Positions 7,722-16,530 of a stretch of DNA of 64,000 nucleotides are shown piece after piece. The position numbers and the translations under genes were made by a program. The notes beneath the pieces are model-generated. The model was not told where the DNA came from and searched no databases. It saw nothing but the letters and a program-made list of their open reading frames with translations. How positions within the stretch are numbered: position 1 is the stretch's first letter; the number at the start of each line of letters is the position of its first letter. The stretch is taken from NCBI GenBank assembly GCA_024742275.1, contig JANSYS010000012.1:1-64000 (forward strand), in the 5' to 3' direction. Source of the DNA: Alphaproteobacteria bacterium (lineage in GTDB: Bacteria; Pseudomonadota; Alphaproteobacteria; Thalassobaculales; Thalassobaculaceae).

Positions 7722-9301
7722 CAGTCCTCCTTCCGACGCCGCAGTTGGCGCTTTCCGCCGAAGATGTCATGGAACAGGGCCTGGGTCTGCTCGGCGGCGA
7801 AGACCTCGAAAGCATCGGCGAACTCGGCACGGGCCGCTTGCCGGTCGCTGTCCAGTTCCTCGGTCCAGGCGCCGATCGCCATGAGGGTCTCGGCGTCGCC
7901 GTCTCCACCCTCGGAAAGAACCCGGCCATAGCCGTGGAGCGCCTCGACCTGGATCTCGCGGTCTTGCACCCGTCCAAGCACGTCCTGCAAACCCTTGAGG
8001 GCCTTGATCGCCGGCTTGCTGCGGTCTCGGGGCAGGACTTCGGCGAGGAACTCGGTGACGTATCGCAGCTTCTTCATGCGTTTTCGCAGGTCGTGCAACT
8101 TCTCGGCATCGGTCTCGGGGCCGATTTTCCGACCATCCCGCAGGACCTTGCGCAACAGCTTCGCCGCCCTGGCCGAAACGATCTCGGCGAATGGCGCGCG
8201 TAGGGTCTCGGTTGCCGTCCAGTTGGCACTGGATGGGCTGAGAGTATCGCGCCAGCGCAGGACCAGGCTCCGAAACCGACTGCCGGACAGGTCGAGTACC
8301 AGATCGCGGTGCGCCGTCGTCTTCAGCTCGGCAAGGTGTCGTTCCAAGGCGTCAAGGGCGTGGGGATCGCCCTCCATGCGTTTGCGGCGCCCGGCGAGAT
8401 CCATCATCTGAACATCCAGGTCGCGCACCGGGCTGGTAATCCGTCCGAGCCAACGGAAACCGTCGATCGCCTCGGTGCGCCCTTCGAGGGCGATCGCGTC
8501 GCCGAGTTGGGAGAGAGCGGACCGTGTGCGGCGGATGGCGACCCTAAACTGGTGGAGATAGTCCGGATGACGGTCGGCGAGAACGCCGGGAAGCCGGTCC
8601 TCCATCACGTCGAGCTGCGCCGACAGGATCTCGCGCATCGCCGGACCGGCCGGATCGTCAGGGCGTATATCGTTTTCAGCGGCGGGTGCGGTTCGAGACC
8701 CGTCACCGACGGCGGCAAGCAGCCGGTCGACAGCCGGGGTCTCCGTGACCGCCCAACCGAGCGCGTCGGCAAGGCGTTCTTGCACCCGTTGGGTATCGCG
8801 CTCGTAGCCTTTGAGCGGCTTGACCGTCAGATCGCTCTCCGTCGCACCGTCGTCGGTGGTCGCGGTCGTGAAGACAAGCCGGCTGCGTATTTTGCCGTCC
8901 CTGTCGCGAAGCGCGACGGTGCGTTCGGTCAGGCCGATCTGGATGATCGATTGCAGCGCCCGTCCCTTGGTCAACTCCTCCAGATGCGCCCGCAGCGGTC
9001 CCGTAGGCAGGTCGTCGCCGAAGGCTGCCGGGTGACGCGACAGGGTCTCGGTGGCCAGGACGCCGCCATCCGTCCGGTGGAGCGTCCAGACGTCGCGGTC
9101 GGAGCCGGTCGAGAGACTGGAAAGCCTGCAGCCGCGGCGGGCGAGGCGTCGCGCGACGGTGTCACGAATGATCAAAACGCTCGTTCGGGTCGCTGGACGG
9201 TCCGCCGAGAGATCGCCGCGCGCGGCGTGTATTGCCGCAGCAACACTCCGCTCGTCGGCGGTCCAGGCTGGGGGCGGCACGAAGAAGAGGGGAGAGGTCA
9301 T
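7721..9301 (-). CDS. CHAD-domain protein
   Basis: A 526-residue protein. The C-terminal half (about 222-510) is a CHAD helical domain with its two conserved histidine regions, LHQFRVAIRRTRSAL (His250) and KLHDLRKRMKKLRYV (His403), rich in Arg and Lys. CHAD domains bind inorganic polyphosphate and decorate polyphosphate granules. The N-terminal half (about 35-200) is predicted alpha/beta and may be a divergent CYTH-like (triphosphate tunnel) domain: it has the ESDLTVKPLKGYERD segment but no clear N-terminal ExExK. The gene is immediately upstream of, and translationally coupled to, a ParA ATPase. A role in placing polyphosphate bodies is an inference. Confidence 0.82.
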   Translation of the reverse strand: MTSPLFFVPPPAWTADERSVAAAIHAARGDLSADRPATRTSVLIIRDTVARRLARRGCRLSSLSTGSDRDVWTLHRTDGGVLATETLSRHPAAFGDDLPTGPLRAHLEELTKGRALQSIIQIGLTERTVALRDRDGKIRSRLVFTTATTDDGATESDLTVKPLKGYERDTQRVQERLADALGWAVTETPAVDRLLAAVGDGSRTAPAAENDIRPDDPAGPAMREILSAQLDVMEDRLPGVLADRHPDYLHQFRVAIRRTRSALSQLGDAIALEGRTEAIDGFRWLGRITSPVRDLDVQMMDLAGRRKRMEGDPHALDALERHLAELKTTAHRDLVLDLSGSRFRSLVLRWRDTLSPSSANWTATETLRAPFAEIVSARAAKLLRKVLRDGRKIGPETDAEKLHDLRKRMKKLRYVTEFLAEVLPRDRSKPAIKALKGLQDVLGRVQDREIQVEALHGYGRVLSEGGDGDAETLMAIGAWTEELDSDRQAARAEFADAFEVFAAEQTQALFHDIFGGKRQLRRRKED

Positions 9302-9392
9302 CGTCCGAGTAGCGCCGTCTCTGGAAACCGACTCGCTTGAGGAAGTGCCGCGTCGCGATCTCTAGGATGATCGCCCGGTTCTGCTTTCCGTT

Positions 9393-9872
9393 CTAGCTTC
9401 TCCGTTCGGTCTTGTCCTGCTTGCGCTGCCGCATTTCCTGGCGCCGCATGGGCATCGCGTCGACGATCTCGAAGAGACGGTCGGCGGTCTGCGGCTCGTC
9501 GCTTCTGAGTTTCACCCCGCCGTCCTTACCGATCAGCAGGATTCCGAATTCGACGATCGAGGGGCCGAACTCCCGGCGGAGCGCCTCGCCATTGATCTCC
9601 AGCGTCGGCCGGCCGTCCACGGAGACAGAGTTATTGACCACTTCCACGACCGTCATGTCCCGATCCGATAGCCCTTGGGATACGTCCTTTAGCCATCCGC
9701 GTTGAACGACCAGGTGCGGATGCAGCTTCAACGGCGCGAAAAGAAGGACCAGGCGGCGCTCCCAGCGGTACTTGTCCAGCGGATCGGCTTGGGCGGGCGA
9801 CGCGATCCCGCCGATCGCCGCGGTGGTCAGCGCGCCGGAGGCGGCCAGTGCCAAAAGCTCCCGTCGTCGCAT
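9393..9872 (-). CDS. Secreted DUF4174 protein
   Basis: A 159-residue protein with a probable signal peptide: MRRRELLALAASGALTTAA, then a small-residue site near ASPAQA-DP (27-31). The mature part starts LDKYRWERRLVLLFAP and resembles the DUF4174 family, thioredoxin-like small exported proteins with no catalytic Cys pair here. The frame is open far upstream, but that extension is antisense to the next gene; the start chosen gives the signal peptide and has an AAAGGGA sequence about 8 bases upstream. Its function is unknown. Confidence 0.75.
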   Translation of the reverse strand: MRRRELLALAASGALTTAAIGGIASPAQADPLDKYRWERRLVLLFAPLKLHPHLVVQRGWLKDVSQGLSDRDMTVVEVVNNSVSVDGRPTLEINGEALRREFGPSIVEFGILLIGKDGGVKLRSDEPQTADRLFEIVDAMPMRRQEMRQRKQDKTERRS

Positions 9873-9944
9873 CGCCGCATTCCCTTTCCGCGTCGCCGAT
9901 GCTGATATGGGCCGTCGCACAATGGATTGCCAGGGAGGATCACT

Positions 9945-10892
9945 ATGGCCGTCTACAAGCCGTTCGCCGAGGTCAAGCGGATCGCGGTTCTCGGTACCGG
10001 AACGATCGGCGCGAGCTGGACGGCGTATTTCCTGGCGCGCGGCTACGACGTGACCGCCTGGGATCCGGGCGACGGCTGGAAGGAGAGGCTGCAGGCCTTC
10101 GTCGACAACGCCCGGCCGCAGCTCAAGGCGATCGGCACGGCAGTCGGAAGCGAAGGCGCGCTCACCATGGTCGACGATGCGTCGGCCGCGGTCGCCGGCG
10201 CCGACTTCGTGCAGGAGAACGCGCCGGAACGGGCGCCGATCAAGATCGAGCTGTACAAGAGCATCGACGGGTCGGTGCCGGAGCACTGCATCGTTGCCAC
10301 CTCGACCTCGGGCCTGATCCTGTCCGACCTGCAGGACGGGCTGAGCTATGCGCCGCGTCTGGTGGTCGGCCATCCCTTCAACCCGCCGCATCTGATCCCG
10401 CTGGTCGAGATCGTGCTGGGCAAGCTGACGGACCGGGCGGCGGCGGACTGGGCCCACGGCTTCTACAACCATATGGGCAAGCACGCGATCTACGTGAACA
10501 AGGAAGTTCCCGGCCACCTCGCCAACCGCCTGCAGGCTGCTCTGTGGCGCGAAGCGGTGAACGCGGTGGAGGATGGGCTGGCCAGCGTCGAGGACGTCAA
10601 CGCCGCCGTGTCCCAGGGACCGGGGCTACGCTGGGCTTTGATGGGGCCGCACATGGTGATGAACCTGACCGCCGGACGGGAGGGTCTGGCGACGACCCTG
10701 GAACGCTTCGGTCCGCCGATGGAAAGCTGGTGGGCGGACATGCAGAAGACTCCAACCTTCACGCCTGAGCTGAAACGAAAGCTTATCGACGGAATCGCCG
10801 ACGAGATGGGCGACCGTACGATGGAAACCCTTGAACGGAAGCGCGACGACCGCCTGGTCAAGCTGCTGCAGATGCTGAAAGCGACGGAGTAG
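9945..10892 (+). CDS. 3-hydroxyacyl-CoA dehydrogenase family, L-carnitine dehydrogenase-like
   Basis: A 315-residue NAD-dependent dehydrogenase. The Rossmann motif VLGTGTIGASW spans residues 15-25, and the catalytic region VVGHPFNPPHLIPLVE is typical of the HAD family. The helical C-terminal domain contains GPGLRWALMGP, which is characteristic of the carnitine 3-dehydrogenase branch. The open frame extends six codons upstream, but GGGAGG with 6-7 bases spacing selects this ATG. A DadA-like FAD oxidoreductase starts 5 bases downstream and a SnoaL-like gene after that, so an operon for a small hydroxy or amino substrate is likely. The exact substrate (carnitine or a similar beta-hydroxy acid) is inference. 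Confidence 0.85.
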   Translation: MAVYKPFAEVKRIAVLGTGTIGASWTAYFLARGYDVTAWDPGDGWKERLQAFVDNARPQLKAIGTAVGSEGALTMVDDASAAVAGADFVQENAPERAPIKIELYKSIDGSVPEHCIVATSTSGLILSDLQDGLSYAPRLVVGHPFNPPHLIPLVEIVLGKLTDRAAADWAHGFYNHMGKHAIYVNKEVPGHLANRLQAALWREAVNAVEDGLASVEDVNAAVSQGPGLRWALMGPHMVMNLTAGREGLATTLERFGPPMESWWADMQKTPTFTPELKRKLIDGIADEMGDRTMETLERKRDDRLVKLLQMLKATE

Positions 10893-10897
10893 TCAGC

Positions 10898-12154
10898 GTG
10901 ACCGCACCGCAAACACCCAAGCGCATCTACGTTGTCGGCGCCGGTATCGTCGGCGTCGCCACGGGCCTGATCCTGCAGCGGGAAGGGCACTCCGTGACGC
11001 TGGTGGACCCGGCCTCGCCGGGGACAGGCACGTCCTTCGGCAATGCCGGTTCCATCGCCATCGGCAGCGTCTACCCGACCGGCAGCCCCGGCAACTGGAA
11101 GCAGGTGCCGAAGATGCTCACCGATCCGGCCTCGCCGCTGAATATCCGGCCATCCTACCTGCCGAAGATGGTGCCTTGGCTGTTGCGGTTCCTCGCCGCC
11201 AGCACGCCGGGCCGGGTCGAGGAAATCTCCCACCATCTCCGTGCGCTGTCGAAAGACGGGTTGGTCGCGCATAAGAAGCTCATCGCGCTGGCCGGCGCCC
11301 ACGACGTCGTGCGTCCGGTCGGCTGGCTCAAGGTGTATTCGAGCCAGAAGAACTACGACAAGACGAAGGACGAACGCGCCGTCATGGCACGGCGCGGCGT
11401 CAAGTTCGACGAACTGAACGCCGACGAGATCCGTCAGCTGGAGCCGGGTCTGAACCGCAAGTTCACCCACGGTTACAACCAGCCGGAGAACGCCTTCGTC
11501 AGCCAGTCGATAAAGCTGACGGAAGCCTATTTTGCGAAGTTCAAGGAACTCGGCGGAACCTGGATCGCCGAGAAGGTGCGGCGCTTCGAAACAGGGCCGA
11601 GCGGTGTTGAGAAGGTGGTCACCGACCGGGGCATGTATCCCTGCGACGCGGTGGTGATCGCCGCCGGCGCCCGCAGTCACGAGCTTTGCGCGATGCTCGG
11701 GCGCAAGGTGCCGCTGGACACCGAGCGAGGCTATCACCTGAATCTGAACGTGACCGAGGGCCCGGAACTGCGCCGGCCCACGGTGATCGGCGACCACGGT
11801 TTCGTGCTGGCGCCGATGCAGGACGGGCTACGGCTGACCACGGGGGCGGAGTTCGCCGGGGTGGACGCGCCGCCGGACTTCCGTCGGGTCTACCGCATGC
11901 TGCCCATGGCCGAGGACGCGCTGCCGGGCCTGAAATACGAGGTCACCCGGGAGTGGCTTGGTTTCCGTCCGTCAACACCGGACAGCGTGCCGGTAATCGG
12001 CCGGTCCCCCGACCACGCGAACGTCTTCCACGGCTTCGGCCACAGCCATATCGGCCTGACCCTGGCGGCGCGGACGGGCGAACTGATCGCCGATCAGATC
12101 GCCGGCCGCGACTCCGGGATCGACATGACGCCTTACAGGATCGACCGGTTTTGA
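10898..12154 (+). CDS. FAD-dependent D-amino-acid dehydrogenase/DAO family oxidoreductase
   Basis: A 418-residue protein with an N-terminal FAD-binding motif VVGAGIVGVATGLIL and the C-terminal GFGHSHIGLTLAARTGELI of DadA-like enzymes. The length matches D-amino acid dehydrogenases (about 410-430). It begins with GTG, with GGAG about 7 bases upstream. It should oxidise the C-N bond of an amino acid or N-methyl compound to an imine and pass electrons to the respiratory chain. The upstream dehydrogenase and downstream SnoaL-like gene are co-directional and nearly touching. Confidence 0.85.
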   Translation: MTAPQTPKRIYVVGAGIVGVATGLILQREGHSVTLVDPASPGTGTSFGNAGSIAIGSVYPTGSPGNWKQVPKMLTDPASPLNIRPSYLPKMVPWLLRFLAASTPGRVEEISHHLRALSKDGLVAHKKLIALAGAHDVVRPVGWLKVYSSQKNYDKTKDERAVMARRGVKFDELNADEIRQLEPGLNRKFTHGYNQPENAFVSQSIKLTEAYFAKFKELGGTWIAEKVRRFETGPSGVEKVVTDRGMYPCDAVVIAAGARSHELCAMLGRKVPLDTERGYHLNLNVTEGPELRRPTVIGDHGFVLAPMQDGLRLTTGAEFAGVDAPPDFRRVYRMLPMAEDALPGLKYEVTREWLGFRPSTPDSVPVIGRSPDHANVFHGFGHSHIGLTLAARTGELIADQIAGRDSGIDMTPYRIDRF

Positions 12155-12504
12155 CGCGCGCGGAACTCGAAGCCGAGATCCGGCGCCTGGAGGAGCGGCT
12201 GCTCGATCCGAAGGTCAGAGCCGACCCGGAAGCGGTGGATGCGTTGCTCGATCCTGAGTTCACCGAGATCGGGCAATACGGACGCGTCTGGACCCGCGCG
12301 GCGATCCTGGCGGCTCTGGCGGCGGAACCCGAGCTGACCGGAGCGTCGACGATCGAGGATTTCACCGTGCGGCGGGTCGCGCCGGGCGTGGTGCTGGCAA
12401 CCTATACCTTGCCGGAAGGCGGGAGCCGCCGCAGCTCGCTCTGGCGCAAGGGCGACGCCGGCTGGCAGATGCTGTTCCATCAGGGGACTCACTTCGACGC
12501 CTAG
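12151..12504 (+). CDS. SnoaL/NTF2-like protein (DUF4440 type)
   Basis: A 117-residue protein beginning with TTG that overlaps the previous stop (TTGA). It contains LLDPEFTEIGQYGRVWTRAA, then VLATYTLPEGG and SSLWRKGDAGWQMLFHQGT, the pattern of DUF4440/SnoaL-like proteins with an alpha+beta barrel. Such proteins are often small hydrolases, isomerases or binding proteins. No ATG exists near the N-terminus; the overlap with the upstream stop and the family-typical length justify the TTG. It is probably the third gene of the dehydrogenase-oxidoreductase operon. Confidence 0.8.
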   Translation: MTRAELEAEIRRLEERLLDPKVRADPEAVDALLDPEFTEIGQYGRVWTRAAILAALAAEPELTGASTIEDFTVRRVAPGVVLATYTLPEGGSRRSSLWRKGDAGWQMLFHQGTHFDA

Positions 12505-12712
12505 ACGAGATCCAGCCATGCTGACGCAGTCCCGCAGGGGTCCCGTCGTCACCGGATAGTCTCTTGGTGGCTGAGGTCCCATGCAGTCGGCCGCCGGCCT
12601 TGCCGCATGGCCGTTGCGTCTTCGGCGCCCTTGTCGACCGAGTGGGTGCCGCGACCCGGCTGTTGTTCTAGGGGTTCGGGAACGTCGAACGTCAGAGACA
12701 GGATTCGAAAAG

Positions 12713-13564
12713 CTAAACCCTGGCGAAGGCCTCTAGGTCCTCGATCATCCGGGTGATGGCGGCTTTGGTGCCGGCGAAGCGTTCGTTGCGGGTGATGGCG
12801 GCTTCGTCCATGTAGATGCCGCGATTGACCTCGATCTGCAGGGACTGGCGCCCCGCCGCCGGGTCGGAATAGCGCCTGATCAGTTCGACGCCCTTGAACT
12901 TATCGTTCACGCCCACCGAGTAGCCGGACGCGCGCAGGCTCTCGACCACCAGTTCGGTGAAAGCGGAACCGGCGGTGGTGCCGTCGCGGGTGCCGACGAT
13001 GAAATCGGCCCGCCGCTCTCCCTGGTCGCCCCATCGCGCATCGCCCCATTCCGGCATGGAGTGGCAGTCGACGTGGTAGACCCGGCCGAAGCGCTCGAAG
13101 GTCTCGTCCAGGGCCTGTCGCAGGGTCTGGTGGTAGGGGCGCCAATAGGTCTCGATCCGATGGCGCACCAGATCGGCCGGCAGCTTTCCGGGATAGATCG
13201 CGGTCTCCCCGTCGATCACCTTCCAGATCAGCGAGGCCCCACGCTTGGTCTTTTCGGTAACGGCGACCGGGTCCGGCCAGTCGCCAGCGACCATGGACAG
13301 ATCAAGGTCGGCTGTGTCCCGGTTCGGGTCGATATAGGCGCGGCGGAACAGGGCCTCGACCAGGATCGCGCCGTGCCGCGTACAGGCGCCGAACAACTCC
13401 TCCACGAACCAATCGGAAACGCGCTCGCAGATGTCGAGCGGTATGGCCGGTTTGAAGTCGTCCGGGAAAAGCAGGCCGGTATGCGGGCTGTCGAACACCA
13501 GTGGGGCGGCGTCGCCGGTCGGATCTGTGCGCCGGACAACGCCCGGAATCTCGGTGTTCGCCAT
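12713..13564 (-). CDS. N-formylglutamate amidohydrolase family protein
   Basis: A 283-residue protein with LVFDSPHTG near the N-terminus, then DIDPNR-like AYIDPNRDTADLDLS, and VYHVDCHSMP with metal-site His/Asp residues, as in the FGase (HutG-like) family of zinc-dependent amidohydrolases. It would hydrolyse N-formyl-L-glutamate or a related N-acyl amino acid. A TTG seven codons upstream is possible, but this ATG has CGGAGA at good distance. No hut genes are near, so a role outside histidine degradation is possible. The gene downstream on the same strand is a DUF2817 protein upstream in transcription order. Confidence 0.85.
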   Translation of the reverse strand: MANTEIPGVVRRTDPTGDAAPLVFDSPHTGLLFPDDFKPAIPLDICERVSDWFVEELFGACTRHGAILVEALFRRAYIDPNRDTADLDLSMVAGDWPDPVAVTEKTKRGASLIWKVIDGETAIYPGKLPADLVRHRIETYWRPYHQTLRQALDETFERFGRVYHVDCHSMPEWGDARWGDQGERRADFIVGTRDGTTAGSAFTELVVESLRASGYSVGVNDKFKGVELIRRYSDPAAGRQSLQIEVNRGIYMDEAAITRNERFAGTKAAITRMIEDLEAFARV

Positions 13565-13660
13565 CGCCGTTCTCCGCCCGATCAACTTGACGCCCGTTTG
13601 TAACCCGCTGCCGTTCGAGGCGACAACCGTCGCCTCCGCCGCACTGCGTTGGAGCCGCGT

Positions 13661-14767
13661 TCAGCCGAACCGCGTCAGTCCGTCCAGGGTCTGGCGCAGG
13701 ACCTGGCGGCCGCGCCAGAGAACCATCTCCTTCCAGTCGTCCGTCGCCGGATAGTACTGGGTGCGCAAATCCATCTTGATCTCGCGGGTTCTCGGATCGT
13801 CCCAATCGACATCGCCTTGATTGTGCAGCCAGTGGTCGGCCCGCAGTGTCCGACGTCCTCGGTCGGTATCGAAGGTACCGAATTCCAGCGCAACGTATGT
13901 GTATCGATCCTCGAGCCGCGGCTGCCAGAACGCCCGCTGAGTGCCATGCAACGGGATCGAGAACGATTGCCCTTCGGCCGGGAGCCCCGTCGAGTGTCCA
14001 TACATCGACAGCACCCGATCAAGCCCGACCGAGCCGCGCTTGTGACCGCAGATCGGCTCGCCGTAGCCGAACGGACCGAGACCGGTATGGACGTCGACCA
14101 CGCTCACCGTCGTCCGGTCGCCGAGCCGGTAGTCGTCGAAAATTCGGGCCAGCGTCCGGCGCGACCAGGTTTCCTCGAAGCCGCCGAAGAAAACAGAGTG
14201 GGCGTGGCGGTATTGGCCCGCCTTGCGCGCGGATTGGAAGGCCAACTCACCATGGGCCTTGCGGAACTTGGCGATCTGGCGCTCCCCGGCCTCGATGGTG
14301 GCCTCGTCCAGGGAGGCGGGGACGAAGGCGTCTACCAACTCGTCATGGCCGGGATTGTCCGGAACCGGTTGTGTGAAATCGATGAAGTTGCGGTTGAGGT
14401 CGCAACCTTCTTCGGTGACCCGCCGCCACCAGGCGAAACCGTGGCAGTTCAATGCATGCACCATGAGGACCGCCACACCGTGGGGCAGCCGGGCCGGACC
14501 GTCATCGGTCAGCCAGTCGACCTGGATCCCGCTGCCACAGAATCCCTCGACACCATGGGTGGCGCTGATCACGACCAGAACCTTCGCCGCGTCCTCCGAT
14601 CCGATCCAGGCGGTCTCGCAGGCGAGGTCGCCGCCGTCCGGCCCCTTGTTCGGGTTGGCGTAGACGCGCGGGTCGGTGCTGGCGGCGGCGAGGGCGGCGA
14701 GAAACTTCTCGCGGGCCTCGGCGTATGTCTCGGCGAAACTGCCGGCGACGGAGGTGAGCAGATCCAT
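13661..14767 (-). CDS. DUF2817 protein (M14 carboxypeptidase-like)
   Basis: A 368-residue protein. It shows VISATHGVEGFCGSGIQ (zinc-site-like His-Gly-x-Glu), then VHALNCHGFAW and CDLNRNFIDF, as in DUF2817, a family related to M14 zinc carboxypeptidases. The later VVDVHTGLGPFG could supply another metal-ligand His. The family's enzymatic role is not well defined; hydrolysis of an amide or peptide is likely. The open frame reaches a TTG 12 codons further upstream, but the ATG used begins MDLLTSVAGSFAETYAEAR, typical for the family. It precedes the N-formylglutamate amidohydrolase gene on the same strand by about 100 bases. Confidence 0.8.
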   Translation of the reverse strand: MDLLTSVAGSFAETYAEAREKFLAALAAASTDPRVYANPNKGPDGGDLACETAWIGSEDAAKVLVVISATHGVEGFCGSGIQVDWLTDDGPARLPHGVAVLMVHALNCHGFAWWRRVTEEGCDLNRNFIDFTQPVPDNPGHDELVDAFVPASLDEATIEAGERQIAKFRKAHGELAFQSARKAGQYRHAHSVFFGGFEETWSRRTLARIFDDYRLGDRTTVSVVDVHTGLGPFGYGEPICGHKRGSVGLDRVLSMYGHSTGLPAEGQSFSIPLHGTQRAFWQPRLEDRYTYVALEFGTFDTDRGRRTLRADHWLHNQGDVDWDDPRTREIKMDLRTQYYPATDDWKEMVLWRGRQVLRQTLDGLTRFG

Positions 14768-14931
14768 ACCCAAGCCGTTAGCACCGGGACGCGTGGTCGG
14801 CAATCCTCGCCGATCCGTGCGCCGCCGACCGATACGGGTATCGCCAGCCCGGATCGGGATGAGAGCGGCTGTTGCGCGGTACCGCGCCGCCCGGCATGGT
14901 TTGTGTCCCGCTTCGACACTCCGGCCGGACG

Positions 14932-16509
14932 ATGACCCTGCGCCCCAATGTCCTGCTGATCACCCTCGACCAGTTCCGGGGCGACTGCCTCTCCGCGCTG
15001 GGGCATCCAAGCGTCCGCACCCCGCATCTCGACGCCTTGGCCGGCGACGGTGTGCTTTTCTCCGACCATTGGGCGCAGTGCGCCCCTTGCTCGCCCGGCC
15101 GCGCCTCGCTGCTCACCGGCCTCTACCAGATGAACCACCGGGTCCTGCGAAACGGGACGCCGCTGGACCGCCGCCACCCCACCGTCGCCACCGAAGCGCG
15201 GAAAGCCGGCTACGACCCGCTGCTGTTCGGCTATACGGACCAGAGCGCCGATCCCCGTAAGGTTGCGGCAGGAAACCCGCGAATGCGAACCTACGAGGGG
15301 ATCGCGCCGGACTTCGCCGTCCACACCCGGTTGGGCGAGGACGGGGCACTCTGGCGGCGGTGGCTTGCCGGGCAAGGTCTCGACCCGACCACCGTTTCCG
15401 GAGACGAGCGGCAGCGGATCTGGCGACCGGCCGGCGGCGATCTGCCGCCGACGGGGCCCCATGCCGATCCGCCGGCATTCGGCGCCGAGCAAACCGAAAC
15501 CGCCTTCCTGACCGAGCGGGTGATCGATTATCTGCGGGACCGCGATAGCGCAAACGCGGCGGGCGGGCATCCCTGGTTCCTGCATGTGAGCCACTTGCGG
15601 CCGCATCCACCCTTCGTCGTGCCAGCGCCGTACAACACGATGATCGCGCCGGGCGACGTCGCTCTGCCGGTTCGCGCGGCGAGTCCACAGGCTCAAGCGG
15701 AGGTGCATCCCTTTCAGCGCTACGCCATGGGCCGGGTGGCGCTGTCGAACTTCGTCTACGAGGCGCCGGGGTTGGTGGCGGATCTGGACGACGAGGCGAT
15801 ACGGACCATCCGGGCGGTGTATTTCGGCATGATCGCGGAGGTCGATGCCCAGGTCGGCCGGCTCATGGCTTTTCTGACGGAACGAGGCGACTACGACGAC
15901 ACTCTCATCGTGGTCACCAGCGACCATGGCGAGTTGCTTGGCGACCACTATCTCTTCGGCAAGCTCGGCTGGTACGACGGCGCCTATCGGATACCGCTGA
16001 TCGTGAAACCGCCGCAGCCTCCGGTTTTCGGCCGTATCGACGTTATGACCGAAGCGGTGGACGTCGCGCCGACCATCCTTCAGGCGATCGGGGTGGCCCG
16101 GCCGCCGGCAATGAACGGCCGCTCTCTCTTGCCGTTCCTGTATGGCGAAATCCCGGACATCTGGCGGAACGCCGTCCATTGGGAGTTCGATTTCCGCGAA
16201 ACCGACAGCGGCGACGCGGAACGGGCTCTCAACCTGCCGCTGGACGCCTGCCAACTCACCGTGTTGCGGGACGATCGCTACAAATACGTCCACTTCTCCG
16301 GCCTGCCGCCCCTGCTGTTCGATCTCGGGCGCGATCCGCACGAGCTCGACAATAGGGTCGACGACGAGGACTATCGGGATATCCGCGCGGTCTATGCCGA
16401 GCGTATGCTGTCCTGGCGCGCGGTCCATCAGGACCGCACCCTGACCGGCTGGGACCTGACGGCCTCCGGAGGGCCGCTGCACCGTTCCCCCGACCGGGGC
16501 CAGTGGTAG
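14932..16509 (+). CDS. Phosphonate monoester hydrolase-like sulfatase
   Basis: A 525-residue alkaline-phosphatase-superfamily enzyme. QCAPCSPGRASLLTGLYQMN carries the C-x-P-x-R signature (Cys53, Pro55, Arg57), in which cysteine is converted to formylglycine. Metal ligands include Asp13 (LITLDQ) and the TSDHGELLGDH segment. The QCAPCxPGRASLLTGLY context and NHR are those of phosphonate monoester hydrolase/PehA enzymes, which also act on phosphodiesters and sulfate esters. Frame extensions upstream lack a good ribosome site; the protein is expected to start MTLRPNVLLITLDQ. There is no signal peptide, so it should be cytoplasmic. An esterase and a hydratase follow in the same direction. Confidence 0.85.
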   Translation: MTLRPNVLLITLDQFRGDCLSALGHPSVRTPHLDALAGDGVLFSDHWAQCAPCSPGRASLLTGLYQMNHRVLRNGTPLDRRHPTVATEARKAGYDPLLFGYTDQSADPRKVAAGNPRMRTYEGIAPDFAVHTRLGEDGALWRRWLAGQGLDPTTVSGDERQRIWRPAGGDLPPTGPHADPPAFGAEQTETAFLTERVIDYLRDRDSANAAGGHPWFLHVSHLRPHPPFVVPAPYNTMIAPGDVALPVRAASPQAQAEVHPFQRYAMGRVALSNFVYEAPGLVADLDDEAIRTIRAVYFGMIAEVDAQVGRLMAFLTERGDYDDTLIVVTSDHGELLGDHYLFGKLGWYDGAYRIPLIVKPPQPPVFGRIDVMTEAVDVAPTILQAIGVARPPAMNGRSLLPFLYGEIPDIWRNAVHWEFDFRETDSGDAERALNLPLDACQLTVLRDDRYKYVHFSGLPPLLFDLGRDPHELDNRVDDEDYRDIRAVYAERMLSWRAVHQDRTLTGWDLTASGGPLHRSPDRGQW

Positions 16510-16530
16510 AGACACACCAAGGAGACAAAG

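Noticed and set aside
9873-10517. N-terminal extension of the DUF4174 frame
   Set aside because: It is antisense to the dehydrogenase gene; the signal peptide fixes the true start at 9872.
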